A DNA stretch of 64,000 nt from Thioalkalivibrio sp. XN8 (GTDB lineage Bacteria > Pseudomonadota > Gammaproteobacteria > Steroidobacterales > XN24): the NCBI RefSeq assembly GCF_011058255.1, contig NZ_JAALFH010000066.1:1-64000 (forward strand), read 5' to 3'. The position numbers and the translations under genes are program-made. How positions within the stretch are numbered: the stretch's first letter is position 1; the number at the start of each line of letters is the position of its first letter. The notes under the pieces were generated by a model. That model was not told the DNA's origin, did no database searches, and worked only from the letters and a program-made list of their open reading frames with translations. Positions 52,888 through 61,853 of this stretch are shown one piece after another.

Positions 52888-54917
52888 TGGGGCGCCTCGG
52901 GTTGGTGGCGGTCGAACCAGCCGATGACGTGCAGCACCTTCTCGATGGCGTTGCTGGGGCGGTGCACGATGCTGTGCGGCGCCTCGGGGATCCGCACCAG
53001 CGCCGCCTCGACACCCTTGAGCTTGAGGGCCTGGAAGTACTGTTCGGACTCGGACATCGGCGTGCGCCAGTCCTCCTCGCCCGTCAGCACCATGGTCGGG
53101 GTGGTGACATTGCCGACCAGCGAGATCGGCGAGCGCCGGAGGTATTCCTCGGGATTCTCCCAGGGCATGGCGCCGAACCAGTAGCGCGTCGCGATGATCG
53201 GGATGTCGGTGACGAAGGCGAAGCTGTACCAGTTGATCACCGGCTTCTGCACGACCGCGGCGCGGAAGCGGTCGGTCATGCCGATCGCCCAGCTGGTCAG
53301 CACGCCGCCGCCCGAACCGCCGGTGATGTACAGCCGGTCGGGATCGACATAGCCCTGGGCGATGACCGCGTCGATGCCGTCCATCAGGTCGTCGTGGTCG
53401 TGGCCGGGATAGGCCTTGTCGATGAGGCCGGCGAACTCCGCCCCGTAGCTGGTCGAGCCGCGGGGGTTCGTGTAGAGCACCACGTAGCCGGCGGCCGCAT
53501 AGGATTGCAGCTCGTAGCTGAAGCGCGGCCCGTAATTGGCGAACGGCCCGCCATGGATTTCCAGCACCAGCGGGTACTTGCGGCCAGGGTCGAAGCCCGG
53601 CGGCTTGATGATCCAGCCCTGGACCCGGCGGCCGTCCACCGAGGACTCGTACCAGATCTCCTCGACCGCGCCGAGGCGGCGCTGGCCGAGCAGGTTCTCG
53701 TTCAGCGCCGTCAGCCGCGTGACCCTGCCGCGGCGCGTGGCCACGGCCACCTCGGCCGGGCGCTGGGTGCCGGCCTGGGTGAAGGCGACGGTGCCATTGC
53801 GGGCCACGCTGAAACTCGCGCCCGGGTAGGGCCGGCCGATGGAAGCCCCGCCGACGCCGCCGACCACTTCGCGCGCGGCGCCCCGCAGGTCGGCCAGGCC
53901 GACCCGGGTGATGCCGAAATCGTCGTACTGGAAATACACGCCGCGGCTGTCGCCCGCCCAGTAGAGCGTGCCGATCGAGCGATCCAGCTCGTCAGCCAGG
54001 CGGCGGGGCTCGCCACCGTTACTGCTCACCAGCCAGAGTTCCTGTTGCTGGTGGGCCTGTTCGCGGTCCGTGAACGCCCGGAAGGCGATCCAGCGGCCGT
54101 CCGGGGAGACCTGCGGCCCGAGCACCGGTCCCTCGTGTTCCAGCAGGGCGGTGAGCTCACCGGTCGCCAGCTCGAGGCGGTACAGCGTTGCCCGGCGCGG
54201 CTCGAAGTCGGCGTCAGCGCGCCGGTTGGCCGCGAACACCAGCGCCGTCCCGTCCGGCGTCCAGGACACCGTGCCGCCGTGGTCGAAGTCGCCTCGCGTG
54301 ACCTGCAGCGGCGCGCCGCCATCGGCCGGGACGACGAAGACATGGGTGTGACCCGGGCGCCGGTAGCCGCGCCCGTCGCGGCGGTACACCAGCTGGTCGA
54401 TCACGGCGGCGCGGTCGGCCCACTGCGCGCCGCGCGGCGCCGGGGGCATCTGCACGAAGGGCTGCGGGCGCGCCGGGACGAACATGCTGAAGGCGATCCG
54501 GCTGCCGTCGGGCGACCAGGCGAGCGAGGCGGGCGACTCGGTCAGCTGGGCGAGGCGGGCCTCGCGGTCGTTGCCGAGCCAGCGGACGTACAGCTGCGGC
54601 TTGCCGTCCTGGTTGCCCACGTAGGCGATCCGGCTGCCGTCCGGTGACCAGCGCGGCTGGGAGTGGTTCTCGCTGCCGGTCGTCAGGGGCTGGTGCTGCC
54701 CGCCGTCCACGTCCACGAGCCAGAGGTTCTGGCGATAGCGGTCCGCCATGATGTCGGCATGGTTGCGCACGTACACCACCCGCTCGCCGCCAGGCGCGAC
54801 CTGCGGGTCCGAGGCCCACTGCAGCTGGAAGATGTCGGCGGGCTGCAGTACCGGCAGCTCGGCCCGGGCGGGCAGGGCGACGGCGAGCAGGGCGAGAACG
54901 ACGAGAGGGAAGCGCAT
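52884..54917 (-). CDS. S9 family prolyl oligopeptidase-like peptidase, secreted
   Basis: A 677-residue two-domain serine peptidase. The signal peptide ends at ARA-E (19). A beta-propeller follows (repeats such as SPDGSRIAYV and WSPDGSRIAFS), then an alpha/beta domain with the nucleophile in YITGGSGGGVLTSW, acid in GEEDWRTP and histidine in EAPHSIVHRP. It should cleave short peptides, probably in the periplasm. GGAG is eight bases before the ATG at 54917. Coupled to AlaX downstream. Confidence 0.92.
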   Translation of the reverse strand: MRFPLVVLALLAVALPARAELPVLQPADIFQLQWASDPQVAPGGERVVYVRNHADIMADRYRQNLWLVDVDGGQHQPLTTGSENHSQPRWSPDGSRIAYVGNQDGKPQLYVRWLGNDREARLAQLTESPASLAWSPDGSRIAFSMFVPARPQPFVQMPPAPRGAQWADRAAVIDQLVYRRDGRGYRRPGHTHVFVVPADGGAPLQVTRGDFDHGGTVSWTPDGTALVFAANRRADADFEPRRATLYRLELATGELTALLEHEGPVLGPQVSPDGRWIAFRAFTDREQAHQQQELWLVSSNGGEPRRLADELDRSIGTLYWAGDSRGVYFQYDDFGITRVGLADLRGAAREVVGGVGGASIGRPYPGASFSVARNGTVAFTQAGTQRPAEVAVATRRGRVTRLTALNENLLGQRRLGAVEEIWYESSVDGRRVQGWIIKPPGFDPGRKYPLVLEIHGGPFANYGPRFSYELQSYAAAGYVVLYTNPRGSTSYGAEFAGLIDKAYPGHDHDDLMDGIDAVIAQGYVDPDRLYITGGSGGGVLTSWAIGMTDRFRAAVVQKPVINWYSFAFVTDIPIIATRYWFGAMPWENPEEYLRRSPISLVGNVTTPTMVLTGEEDWRTPMSESEQYFQALKLKGVEAALVRIPEAPHSIVHRPSNAIEKVLHVIGWFDRHQPEAPQ

Positions 54918-54976
54918 GGATGGCTCTCCGCGGCGGAAGGCGAGCCGCGGATTATTGCAAAAGCCCTGCCGGTCGC

Positions 54977-56017
54977 CTAACTGCGCTCGCCGGGCAGCAG
55001 CGCGAGCTTGCCGACGGTCTGGCCGGACTCCAGGCGCTGCTGGGCGGCCGCGGCGTCCGCCAGCGCGAAAGTCTCCACCGGCAGCGGCCGCAGCCGGCCG
55101 TCGCCAAAGCGCTCCAGCAGCCACAGCATGCCTTCGCGCAGGCTGGGCGCATGCGACTGCAGGAAGCTGAGGTTGGCGGCCAGCACGCTGCGGTTTTCCT
55201 GCGTCATGCGCAGCGGGTTGAACCGCGGCGTGCGCAGCCAGTCCCGCGCGAGGCGGAGCCAGTTCAGGCGGCCGTCCTGCGGCAGCATGCTGTGGAAGCC
55301 GTAGACCACCAGCCGGCCGGTGGGCGCCAGGTGGCCATAGCTCTGGCGCAGGGTGGCCACGCCGTTGGCGTCGAACACCGCGTTGAAGCCGTCCGGCGCG
55401 TGCTGCGCCGCGGCCCGCCAAAGATTCTCGCGGGACTTGTCGATGACCGCGTCGGCGCCCATGGCCAGGGCATGCTCGACCTTGTGGCTGGCGCCGACCA
55501 CGCCGATGGCCCGCACATCGGCGAGCCGCGCCAGCTGCAGCAGCGCCGAGCCGACGCCGCCGGCGGCGGAGTGCACCAGCCAGCATTCGCCGGGGACCGG
55601 GTGCACCTGGCGATGGACCATCCACCAGGCCGTCAGGAACACGGTGGGCAGGGTGGCGGCCTGGGCCCAGTCGAGCTGCGGCGGCTTGGGGAACACGCCG
55701 TCCTCGGGCAGCCTGAGGTGCGTGGTGTAGCCATTGAACAGCGTCAGCCCGATGACCTCGTCGCCGGGGTGCCAGTCGAACACGCCCGGACCGACGTCCG
55801 CGACCCGGCCCGCGACCTCGAAGCCGGGCGTGATGGGATAGCCATGCAGTTGCTTCGCCGAGGCATACAGGCCCATGCGGATGATGCCGTCGGCGTAGTT
55901 CAGGCCGCAGGCCTGGCAGGCGATAACCACCTCGCCCGGGCCTGCCTTCGGATCGGGCTCCGCCACCAGCCGCAGGGCGTCGTAGCCGCCCGGCTTGTCG
56001 ATCAGGATGCGTTGCAT
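54977..56017 (-). CDS. Zinc-binding-type dehydrogenase / quinone oxidoreductase (MDR superfamily)
   Basis: A 346-residue medium-chain dehydrogenase. N-terminal CGLNYADGIIRMG and PGFEVAGRVADVGPGV (about 36-79) and the nucleotide motif SAAGGVGSALLQLARL (about 150-165) are clear, with GVVGASHKVEHALAMGAD following. There are no zinc-ligand cysteines, so it resembles the QOR/VAT1 group rather than a zinc alcohol dehydrogenase. Substrate unknown. It is 59 bases upstream of the S9 peptidase and on the same strand. Confidence 0.9.
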   Translation of the reverse strand: MQRILIDKPGGYDALRLVAEPDPKAGPGEVVIACQACGLNYADGIIRMGLYASAKQLHGYPITPGFEVAGRVADVGPGVFDWHPGDEVIGLTLFNGYTTHLRLPEDGVFPKPPQLDWAQAATLPTVFLTAWWMVHRQVHPVPGECWLVHSAAGGVGSALLQLARLADVRAIGVVGASHKVEHALAMGADAVIDKSRENLWRAAAQHAPDGFNAVFDANGVATLRQSYGHLAPTGRLVVYGFHSMLPQDGRLNWLRLARDWLRTPRFNPLRMTQENRSVLAANLSFLQSHAPSLREGMLWLLERFGDGRLRPLPVETFALADAAAAQQRLESGQTVGKLALLPGERS

Positions 56018-56067
56018 GGGCTGCAGTGTAGCTGTGTCGCTGGCGCCGCGCGGCGAGCCCGGCGCGC

Positions 56068-56709
56068 TCAGCGCACCAGCCCGGCGCGCCGCAACCGCTT
56101 TTCGATCGCCCGGGCAGCCTCGTCCATGATTTCGTAGCGCGTCTCGCGCGGCGGGATGACGACGTCGATGGTGTAGAGGAGGCGGGCGTCTGCGACGCCG
56201 TAAACGTCCGCGGCCAGCGCCACCGAGGCCTCGGTCGATACGTAGCTCGATCCCTCCAGCACCTTGTAGTCGTAGCGGAAGAAATCGAGCGGCGTGTCCC
56301 GGCGGCGCTCGACCTTGATGCTGTCCCGGCCGACGGCCTCGGTGAGTTCGATCTGCTGGTGCTCGAGGCGGGCCACCACGACCAGCTGGGCCCCGGTTGC
56401 CGTGACGGCGGCGGCTACGGATTCACGGTCCAGTGGCACGGCGTTGTCGGTGTGGCGGCTGCTGGCCCAGGCCTCGTTGCCGGCCTCGCGCAGCCGCCCG
56501 GCGAGCAGGTCCTCGAAGGTGCGACGGTTGGTCAGGTCGCGGCCGACGCCGACGACCAGGATGCCGGCGGGCGGCTCGGCCGGGGCGGTCGCATGCCAGG
56601 TCGAGCCGACGCGCGTCGGCGCGGCGCAGGCGGCGAGCATGGCCAGGGCCGACAGGCCGAGAAGAAAGCGGGCGATGAACTTGGCTGGCACGGTCGACTC
56701 CGATGGCAT
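56068..56709 (-). CDS. Lipoprotein of unknown function downstream of sbtB-like gene
   Basis: A 213-residue protein with a lipoprotein signal (LALAAC, C28). After a proline-rich linker (APAEPPAGI) a Rossmann-like or TolB-N-like region follows (GILVVGVG, NRRTFEDLLAGRLREAGNEAW, AQLVVVARLEH). I do not recognise a specific family. The ATG at 56709 is 8 bases after the PII-like gene ends, so the two are co-transcribed. Confidence 0.75.
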   Translation of the reverse strand: MPSESTVPAKFIARFLLGLSALAMLAACAAPTRVGSTWHATAPAEPPAGILVVGVGRDLTNRRTFEDLLAGRLREAGNEAWASSRHTDNAVPLDRESVAAAVTATGAQLVVVARLEHQQIELTEAVGRDSIKVERRRDTPLDFFRYDYKVLEGSSYVSTEASVALAADVYGVADARLLYTIDVVIPPRETRYEIMDEAARAIEKRLRRAGLVR

Positions 56710-56717
56710 GGCGGGGC

Positions 56718-57020
56718 TCAGAACTTCTCCGGGCGCAATACGCCGACGTCGGTGAAGAACAGGATCATGGCGTAGTGGTCGTAATAATGCTGGCGCAGGT
56801 GCGCGCTGATCTTGGCGGCGATCGCCGCATCGCAAACGACCTCCACGCGGATATTGCTGCTGGCGTCCCAGCCGGCGCTGCGAACGCCCCGGCTGCCCTC
56901 GCCGCGGGCGTCGCTGATGGTGTAGCCATGCGCGCCGAGGCGCTTGAGGTCTTCGGCCAGGCGCCGCTCGAGTGCTGCCTCGGTGATGATGGTGACCAGC
57001 TTGCGATCGTCGGCCTGCAT
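56718..57020 (-). CDS. PII-like signalling protein (SbtB-type)
   Basis: A 100-residue ferredoxin-like protein. KLVTIITEAALERRLAEDLKRLGAHGYTISDARGEG is the PII/SbtB N-terminal half, with NIRVEVVCDA and YYDHYAMILFFTDVGVLRPEKF in the second. The C-terminus is short and lacks the extra cysteine (R-loop) motif of some cyanobacterial SbtB. SbtB binds AMP/cAMP and gates SbtA; here it should gate the transporter next door. Start ATG at 57020, 4 bases after sbtA. Confidence 0.88.
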   Translation of the reverse strand: MQADDRKLVTIITEAALERRLAEDLKRLGAHGYTISDARGEGSRGVRSAGWDASSNIRVEVVCDAAIAAKISAHLRQHYYDHYAMILFFTDVGVLRPEKF

Positions 57021-57024
57021 ACGC

Positions 57025-57972
57025 TCATCCTCCCAGCTGACGCAGCTGCTCGGCAAGCCCGTAGTAAAGCGGGATGCCGACCAGGATGTTGAACGGGAAG
57101 GTCACCCCGAGCGACGCCGTCAGCGACAGCGTCGGGTTGGCTTCGGGCAGGGCGAGCCGCATGGCGGCCGGGACAGCGATGTAGGAGGCGCTGGCCGCCA
57201 GCACGGCGAGCAGCATCATGCCGCCGGTGGAGAAGCCCAGGAGCAGGCCGAGACCGCCGCCGACCAGGGCGCCGAAGAGCGGGAACAGAATGCCGAAGGC
57301 GACCAGGAACAGGCCGTGGCGGCGCAGGCTGCCGACCTGGCCTGCGGCGACCAGGCCCATTTCCAGCAGGAACAGGGCGAGCACGCCATGGAACAGCCCG
57401 AAGAACAGGCCCCCCACGGGTTCCAGCGCCTCGGGTCCCGCGACCCAGCCGATCAGCAGCCCGCCGACCAGCAGCACGATGCTCTTGCCGAGAAAGACCT
57501 CGTGCCCCAGCTCCTTCCACTTGGTGTCGGCGGACACGCCGCGCGCCAGCAGGATGCCGACCACGATGGCGGGCATTTCCAGCAGCACCAGCATCAGCGG
57601 CATGTATTCCTCGTAGGGGATCTCGCGCGCCACCAGCCAGGCGACCGCCACGGCGTAGGTGCCGACGCTCACCGAGCCGTAATGCGCGGCAATGGAGGCC
57701 GCGTCGGCGCGGCGCAGGCGACCGAGGCGGCGCAGCAGCGGATAGGCCACCAGCGGCAGCAACAGGCCCATCAGGATGACGGCGAGCATCTGCGGCAACA
57801 GGTCGCCGAGCGACTGCTTCGCCAGCTCGGCGCCGCCCTTCAGCCCGATCGCCAGCAGCAGGATGACGCTGAGGAACTCGTAGATCGAGCCGGGGAGGCG
57901 CAGGTCGGAGCGGCCCAGGCCCGCCACCAGGCCCAGCAGGAAGAACAGCACGATGGGGTCGATTCCGCTCAC
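57025..57972 (-). CDS. sbtA: Sodium-dependent bicarbonate transporter (SbtA family)
   Basis: A 315-residue membrane protein with about ten helices in two inverted halves (DUF897/SbtA). Conserved parts include LSVILLLAIGLKGGAEL (about 34-50), AAHYGSVSVGTYAVA (about 94-108), MPAIVVGILLARGVS and ASASYIAVPAAMRLALPEANP in the second half. SbtA is best known for carbon-concentrating in cyanobacteria but is widespread in proteobacteria. The GTG at 57972 was used; a TTG three codons earlier is possible and neither has a strong ribosome-binding site. The barrel gene ends 53 bases upstream. Confidence 0.9.
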   Translation of the reverse strand: MSGIDPIVLFFLLGLVAGLGRSDLRLPGSIYEFLSVILLLAIGLKGGAELAKQSLGDLLPQMLAVILMGLLLPLVAYPLLRRLGRLRRADAASIAAHYGSVSVGTYAVAVAWLVAREIPYEEYMPLMLVLLEMPAIVVGILLARGVSADTKWKELGHEVFLGKSIVLLVGGLLIGWVAGPEALEPVGGLFFGLFHGVLALFLLEMGLVAAGQVGSLRRHGLFLVAFGILFPLFGALVGGGLGLLLGFSTGGMMLLAVLAASASYIAVPAAMRLALPEANPTLSLTASLGVTFPFNILVGIPLYYGLAEQLRQLGG

Positions 57973-58025
57973 GGGGCGCAATTATGCGGGCATCGGCCGG
58001 GCTGGCGGTAATTCTGCCGCGCCGG

Positions 58026-59165
58026 CTAGAAGCGCGTGGTGAACCGGATGTAGAAGTCGTCCACCACGCCGACCTGTTCGGCGTCTGCGGGTACCTTGAT
58101 CTCCTGGCGCTGGCGCAAGGCGGCTTCCATGGTCCACTTGCTCGAGACGCGCCACTGGTAGCGGATCTCGTACAGTTTCTCGCCGTTGCCGAAGTCCGGC
58201 GACAGCAGCCAGCCGGCGTCGACCCGGCCGTGCACGTAGCCGATGGCATGGCCCGGGATGAAGTCCCACAGGCTCAGCGTCGCCTGCCAGGCCTCGCCGT
58301 TGGCGTCGCCGGTCGCCGCCGGGTTGAACAGGGAACCCGCCGGGGTTGTCGGCGCATAGCCGTACTCGATGCCTACCCCGCCGCGCATTCCGGCAATCGG
58401 CCATTCGGCGAAGAGTTTCGCCGTCAGGGCCAGGTAATCGTCGCGCGCCGGCGCCGCCAGCCCGTCCGCGGCAAGGGTCGAGGGCATCCAGGTCACGGCG
58501 AACACCCGCTGGGTCAGCGGTCCCAGCGGCTCGGCGGCCTCCAGTGCCGCGAACATCGTCACTTGGCTGGCGTCGTCGTCGAAGGCGAGCGGCGGCCGGG
58601 CGGCCTGGCCGGAACCGCTGCTGGCATTCGACTGCAGGACCAGGTGGCTGCGCCAGGCCGAGTCCAGGCCGTAGGTCAGATGCAGCCCGTCGGTCCAGCT
58701 GATCTCGGTCTCCGGGCTGTTGTAGCGATCGAGGCTCTTGGCCGCGACGCCGTCGAGCACGAACTCGCCCTGGAAGCGCCCGGCGCGGAGCGACCAGCTG
58801 CTGCCCGGCCGGTGGTAGTGGAGGTACAGCTCGTCGATGGTCGTGTCCCCCAGCTCCAGGCCGGTCGGGGTCGGCGCCCAGGCCTTGAGCCAGAAACGGG
58901 AGCGGTCCTGCTCGGTGCCGTAGCGGCCCGCCAGCCGGATCCGGCCGAGCCACTCCTCGGCGAGCTGGCTTTCCAGGCCGAGCCGCAGCCGCGCGCGCAA
59001 TTCTTCCTCCCGGGGCAGGCTCTCCCCCTCCCGCGTGTCCTGCTCGCTGGCCGCCAGCTCGAGCCGCACGTCGCCGACGAAGCGGGTGTCTGCCGCGGCA
59101 GCCGCAGCGGGCAGCAGCGCGCCGGTCGCGCAGAGCAGCAGGGTGGTGAGGCGGGAACAGCTCAT
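58026..59165 (-). CDS. Outer-membrane beta-barrel protein (porin/alginate-export-like)
   Basis: A 379-residue exported protein with a signal peptide to about residue 25 (AAAAD). The rest is a long series of amphipathic strands ending in aromatic FTTRF, typical of a 16- to 18-strand barrel. Blocks such as FRGRFQGEF-like (LRAGRFQGEFVLDG, about 115-128) and NSPETEISWTDGLHLTYG recall the alginate export/porin group. Its substrate is unknown. The ATG overlaps the PhzF stop (ATGA). Confidence 0.82.
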   Translation of the reverse strand: MSCSRLTTLLLCATGALLPAAAAAADTRFVGDVRLELAASEQDTREGESLPREEELRARLRLGLESQLAEEWLGRIRLAGRYGTEQDRSRFWLKAWAPTPTGLELGDTTIDELYLHYHRPGSSWSLRAGRFQGEFVLDGVAAKSLDRYNSPETEISWTDGLHLTYGLDSAWRSHLVLQSNASSGSGQAARPPLAFDDDASQVTMFAALEAAEPLGPLTQRVFAVTWMPSTLAADGLAAPARDDYLALTAKLFAEWPIAGMRGGVGIEYGYAPTTPAGSLFNPAATGDANGEAWQATLSLWDFIPGHAIGYVHGRVDAGWLLSPDFGNGEKLYEIRYQWRVSSKWTMEAALRQRQEIKVPADAEQVGVVDDFYIRFTTRF

Positions 59166-60088
59166 CCCGATGTCTCCGAGTTCGAGTCTGGAATCCGCAG
59201 CGTGCCCTCGGCGATGGCGACCGCCGTGCCGCCCACCCGCACTGCCGTGAGCGCGCCGCCGGCAAGCTCGGCTTCGATCATCAGCGTGCTGGGCCGGCCG
59301 AGCCCGGCGCCTTGCTCGATGGTGATGGTCAGGATGCCGTCGGTGGTACCGAGCCGCGGCGCCAGCCAGCCGGGGAAGGCAGTGGCGGCCGAGCCGGTGG
59401 CGGGATCCTCCGGGATGCCGATGGCGGGACCGAACATGCGGGCCCGGTAGCGGGTGCCGCCGGGACCGTCCAGGGGAGCGACCAGGTAGACCTGGTTCGC
59501 CCACCAGTTCTTCAGGATTTCCTTCCAGCGCTGCAGGTCCAGTTCCGCGCGCGCCAGGGCCTCGGTGTCGCGGACGGGAACGACCAGGTAGGGAATGCCC
59601 GCCGAGACCGCCGCCGGTCCCCATTGCCCCGCGAGGATGTCGGTCGGCCGGAGGCCGAGCAGCGCCGCCAGGGCAGCGCTCGGCGGCGCCGGCGGGCCCA
59701 CCTCGGGCAGCATGGCGGCCCAGAGCCAGGCGCTGCGATGCTGTTTCTGCTGGCGCAGGCTGACGCGGACGGGCCCGATCGCCTGGCCGAAGACCAGCTC
59801 CGCCTGGTCCCAGCCCTCGTCGGCCAGGGCCAGCGCCGCGCCGATGGTGGGATGGCCGGCGAAGGGCAGCTCCTGGGTCGGGGTGAAAATGCGCAGGCGG
59901 TGGGTCTCGCCGCGGTGGCGCGGCGGCCGGATGAAAGCGGTTTCCGACAGGTTGAACTCGCGCGCGATCTGCTGCATCTGGGTCGCAGACAGGCCCTCTG
60001 CCTCCGGCAGCAGCGCCAGCGGATTCCCGCCGTAGGGCCGGTCCGTGAACACGTCCAGGACGAGATAGCGGCGGCGGTTGCGGCTCAT
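59162..60088 (-). CDS. PhzF family isomerase/epimerase
   Basis: A 308-residue two-domain PhzF-fold protein. DVFTDRPYGGNPLALLP and the catalytic region REFNLSETAFI (glutamate about 47-50) are in the first half, with RIFTPTQELPFAGHPTIG after. EDPATGSAA (about 250-258) closes the second half. PhzF enzymes isomerise trans-2,3-dihydro-3-hydroxyanthranilate or carry out related 1,5-proton shifts, but most members have no known substrate. There are no other phenazine genes. Coupled to its neighbours by ATGA overlaps on both sides. Confidence 0.92.
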   Translation of the reverse strand: MSRNRRRYLVLDVFTDRPYGGNPLALLPEAEGLSATQMQQIAREFNLSETAFIRPPRHRGETHRLRIFTPTQELPFAGHPTIGAALALADEGWDQAELVFGQAIGPVRVSLRQQKQHRSAWLWAAMLPEVGPPAPPSAALAALLGLRPTDILAGQWGPAAVSAGIPYLVVPVRDTEALARAELDLQRWKEILKNWWANQVYLVAPLDGPGGTRYRARMFGPAIGIPEDPATGSAATAFPGWLAPRLGTTDGILTITIEQGAGLGRPSTLMIEAELAGGALTAVRVGGTAVAIAEGTLRIPDSNSETSG

Positions 60089-60339
60089 GCGCCCGGCCTG
60101 TGTCGCGGCGGCTGCCGGCGGTGGCGCAGCAACCATACCGGCACTGCAGCCATCATCACGCAGCCGATTACCAGCAGGCTCACGGCCGCCAGCGGCTGCG
60201 GCCAGGCGGCAGGCAGCAGCTCCGGGCCGGTCTCCAGCAGGTCGAGAATGCCCACGGCCGCCAGCACCGCGCCCGCCGCGTCGACGAGCACCAGGCGCAG
60301 CGGGAGGCGCCGGCGATGCAGGTCGGCGCCGGGTCTCAA
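60085..60339 (-). CDS. Small two-helix membrane protein between GMC and PhzF genes
   Basis: An 84-residue protein. Two hydrophobic segments (about 14-36 and 54-76) flank a short acidic stretch (LETGPELLPA). The N-terminus and C-terminus are basic (HRRRLPLRL and RHRRQPPRHR). I do not recognise a family. The TTG at 60339 overlaps the GMC stop (TTGA) and has GGAGC about seven bases ahead, so I prefer it to an ATG far inside the GMC gene. Its stop overlaps the PhzF start. Confidence 0.65.
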   Translation of the reverse strand: MRPGADLHRRRLPLRLVLVDAAGAVLAAVGILDLLETGPELLPAAWPQPLAAVSLLVIGCVMMAAVPVWLLRHRRQPPRHRPGA

Positions 60340-61853
60340 GCGCGCCGCTCCAGGAACCGGGCCGCGACCCAGCTCGACCACGCGGCGATGGTCATGGACG
60401 GCGGCCCGCCCGGCGCAGCCGGCAGCGCGGCGGCGTCGACCACGAACAGGCCCGGAAAGCCATGAACTTCGCCGGCGGCGTCCACCACGCCGTCGGTCTC
60501 GGTGGCGCCCAGCACGGCACCGCCGAGCGGGTGCACCGTGAAGGGCTTGCGGCGGACCCGGACCTTGCGGCCGGAAAGCTCGCCCACCTGCTTAAACAGC
60601 GCTTCGGCGCGACCGAAGACCGGGCTGGCGTCCCGGTCGTAGCGCACCCGGAGGCGGCCCCGCTCCAGGCGGGCCCGGCCGTCGGCGCGGTCGGCGCCCA
60701 TGGCCAGCAGCATCACGCTGCGCCGCAGCTTGCGCTTCAGCGGCGCGGGCAGCGGCATGCCGGCGATCCCGACCAGGCCGACCTCGATCAGCAGCGGGTC
60801 GTCCTCGCGCCGGCCCTCGCGCGGCGCCATCACGCCGTGGCAGGGCAGCCCGCGGCTGAAATCGGCCTCCGGATCCTGGATCGACCACCAGCCCACCGCG
60901 TCGCCGTTGGTGCCGAAGCGCTGGCCGAGGGCCGGCATGCCGTCCAGGCCGCGGGCCTCGTCGCGGCTCGACAGCAGCAGGCGCAGGGTGTTCATGGTGC
61001 CGGCCGCCAGCATCACGTGTTCCGCGTACAGGGGCTCGATGCGGCCGGTGTAGAGGTTGCGCGTCTGGACGCAATAGCGGGCGGCATGAGTCTGGCGGCA
61101 GCGATGGACCGAGATCGCCTCGTGCAGGTCGAGCACCCGCAGGCCGCGCCGCATGGCCGGCGCCAGGTAGGCGAAATCGAGCGTCGTCTTGGTGCCGAAG
61201 CGCGAGCCCAGCAGCCCGCCGTCCTTCCAGTCCGCCTCGCGGCGGCGGATGCCTTCGCCCCATTCGATCTCGCGGCTGGTGCCGGGGGTGGCGGGAAACT
61301 GGACCGCATGCCGGGGCCGCTCCAGGGTTTCGGTAGCGTCGAACAGCGGGGATTCACGGTAGCGCTGTGCCGTCAGGTTGGGAATGGCGTCCTCGAGCCG
61401 CGGCGGGCGGCCGCCCATTTCCTCCATGACGCGCTGGTAGTGGGGCTCCAGCGCCGCGTTCGAGACCTCCGGGTGGTGGCCGTCCCAGTAGTCCGGGACC
61501 CGCGGCCGGTCGTTCAGTGCGGTATAGACGTGGCTGCCGCCACCGACGCTCGAGGCGCACAGCGTCGTGACGTCGCCGGCGGCATGGAGTTCGAACAACC
61601 CATAGCGGGACAGGCCGAGGCCCTGCCGGGGCAGCCAGCGGCCGTGCACCGCCCGCAGGCCACGGCTGTAGAGCTGCGCCCCGGCGGGGTAGCGGATCCG
61701 GTTGCCGATCCCCATGGACTGCACGGGCAGCGTGTCGCGCCAGGGTCCCCGCTCCAGCAGCGCGACGTCCACGCCGGCCTCGGCCAGCCGTGCCGCGGCG
61801 ACGCTGCCGCCGAATCCGCTGCCGATGACGAGCACTTCGTGTACGCGGGCCAT
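60336..61853 (-). CDS. GMC-type flavin oxidoreductase (cholesterol-oxidase-like)
   Basis: A 505-residue FAD enzyme. VLVIGSGFGGSVAAARLAEAG (8-28) binds ADP; VTTLCASSVGGGSHVY (around 93) is the flavin loop. The active-site region near the C-terminus reads FTVHPLGGAVLG (about 436-447), with H in HPLGG, followed by GPPSMTIAAWS. It resembles the cholesterol oxidase branch, which lacks the standard GMC patterns; the alcohol or sterol substrate is not known. GGAG lies seven bases before the ATG at 61853. First gene of a four-gene chain joined by 4-nt overlaps. Confidence 0.9.
   Translation of the reverse strand: MARVHEVLVIGSGFGGSVAAARLAEAGVDVALLERGPWRDTLPVQSMGIGNRIRYPAGAQLYSRGLRAVHGRWLPRQGLGLSRYGLFELHAAGDVTTLCASSVGGGSHVYTALNDRPRVPDYWDGHHPEVSNAALEPHYQRVMEEMGGRPPRLEDAIPNLTAQRYRESPLFDATETLERPRHAVQFPATPGTSREIEWGEGIRRREADWKDGGLLGSRFGTKTTLDFAYLAPAMRRGLRVLDLHEAISVHRCRQTHAARYCVQTRNLYTGRIEPLYAEHVMLAAGTMNTLRLLLSSRDEARGLDGMPALGQRFGTNGDAVGWWSIQDPEADFSRGLPCHGVMAPREGRREDDPLLIEVGLVGIAGMPLPAPLKRKLRRSVMLLAMGADRADGRARLERGRLRVRYDRDASPVFGRAEALFKQVGELSGRKVRVRRKPFTVHPLGGAVLGATETDGVVDAAGEVHGFPGLFVVDAAALPAAPGGPPSMTIAAWSSWVAARFLERRA

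Noticed and set aside
52902-54647. Long plus-strand frame over the S9 peptidase
   Set aside because: The peptidase on the minus strand has propeller repeats and a full triad. The opposite frame shows only repetitive composition.
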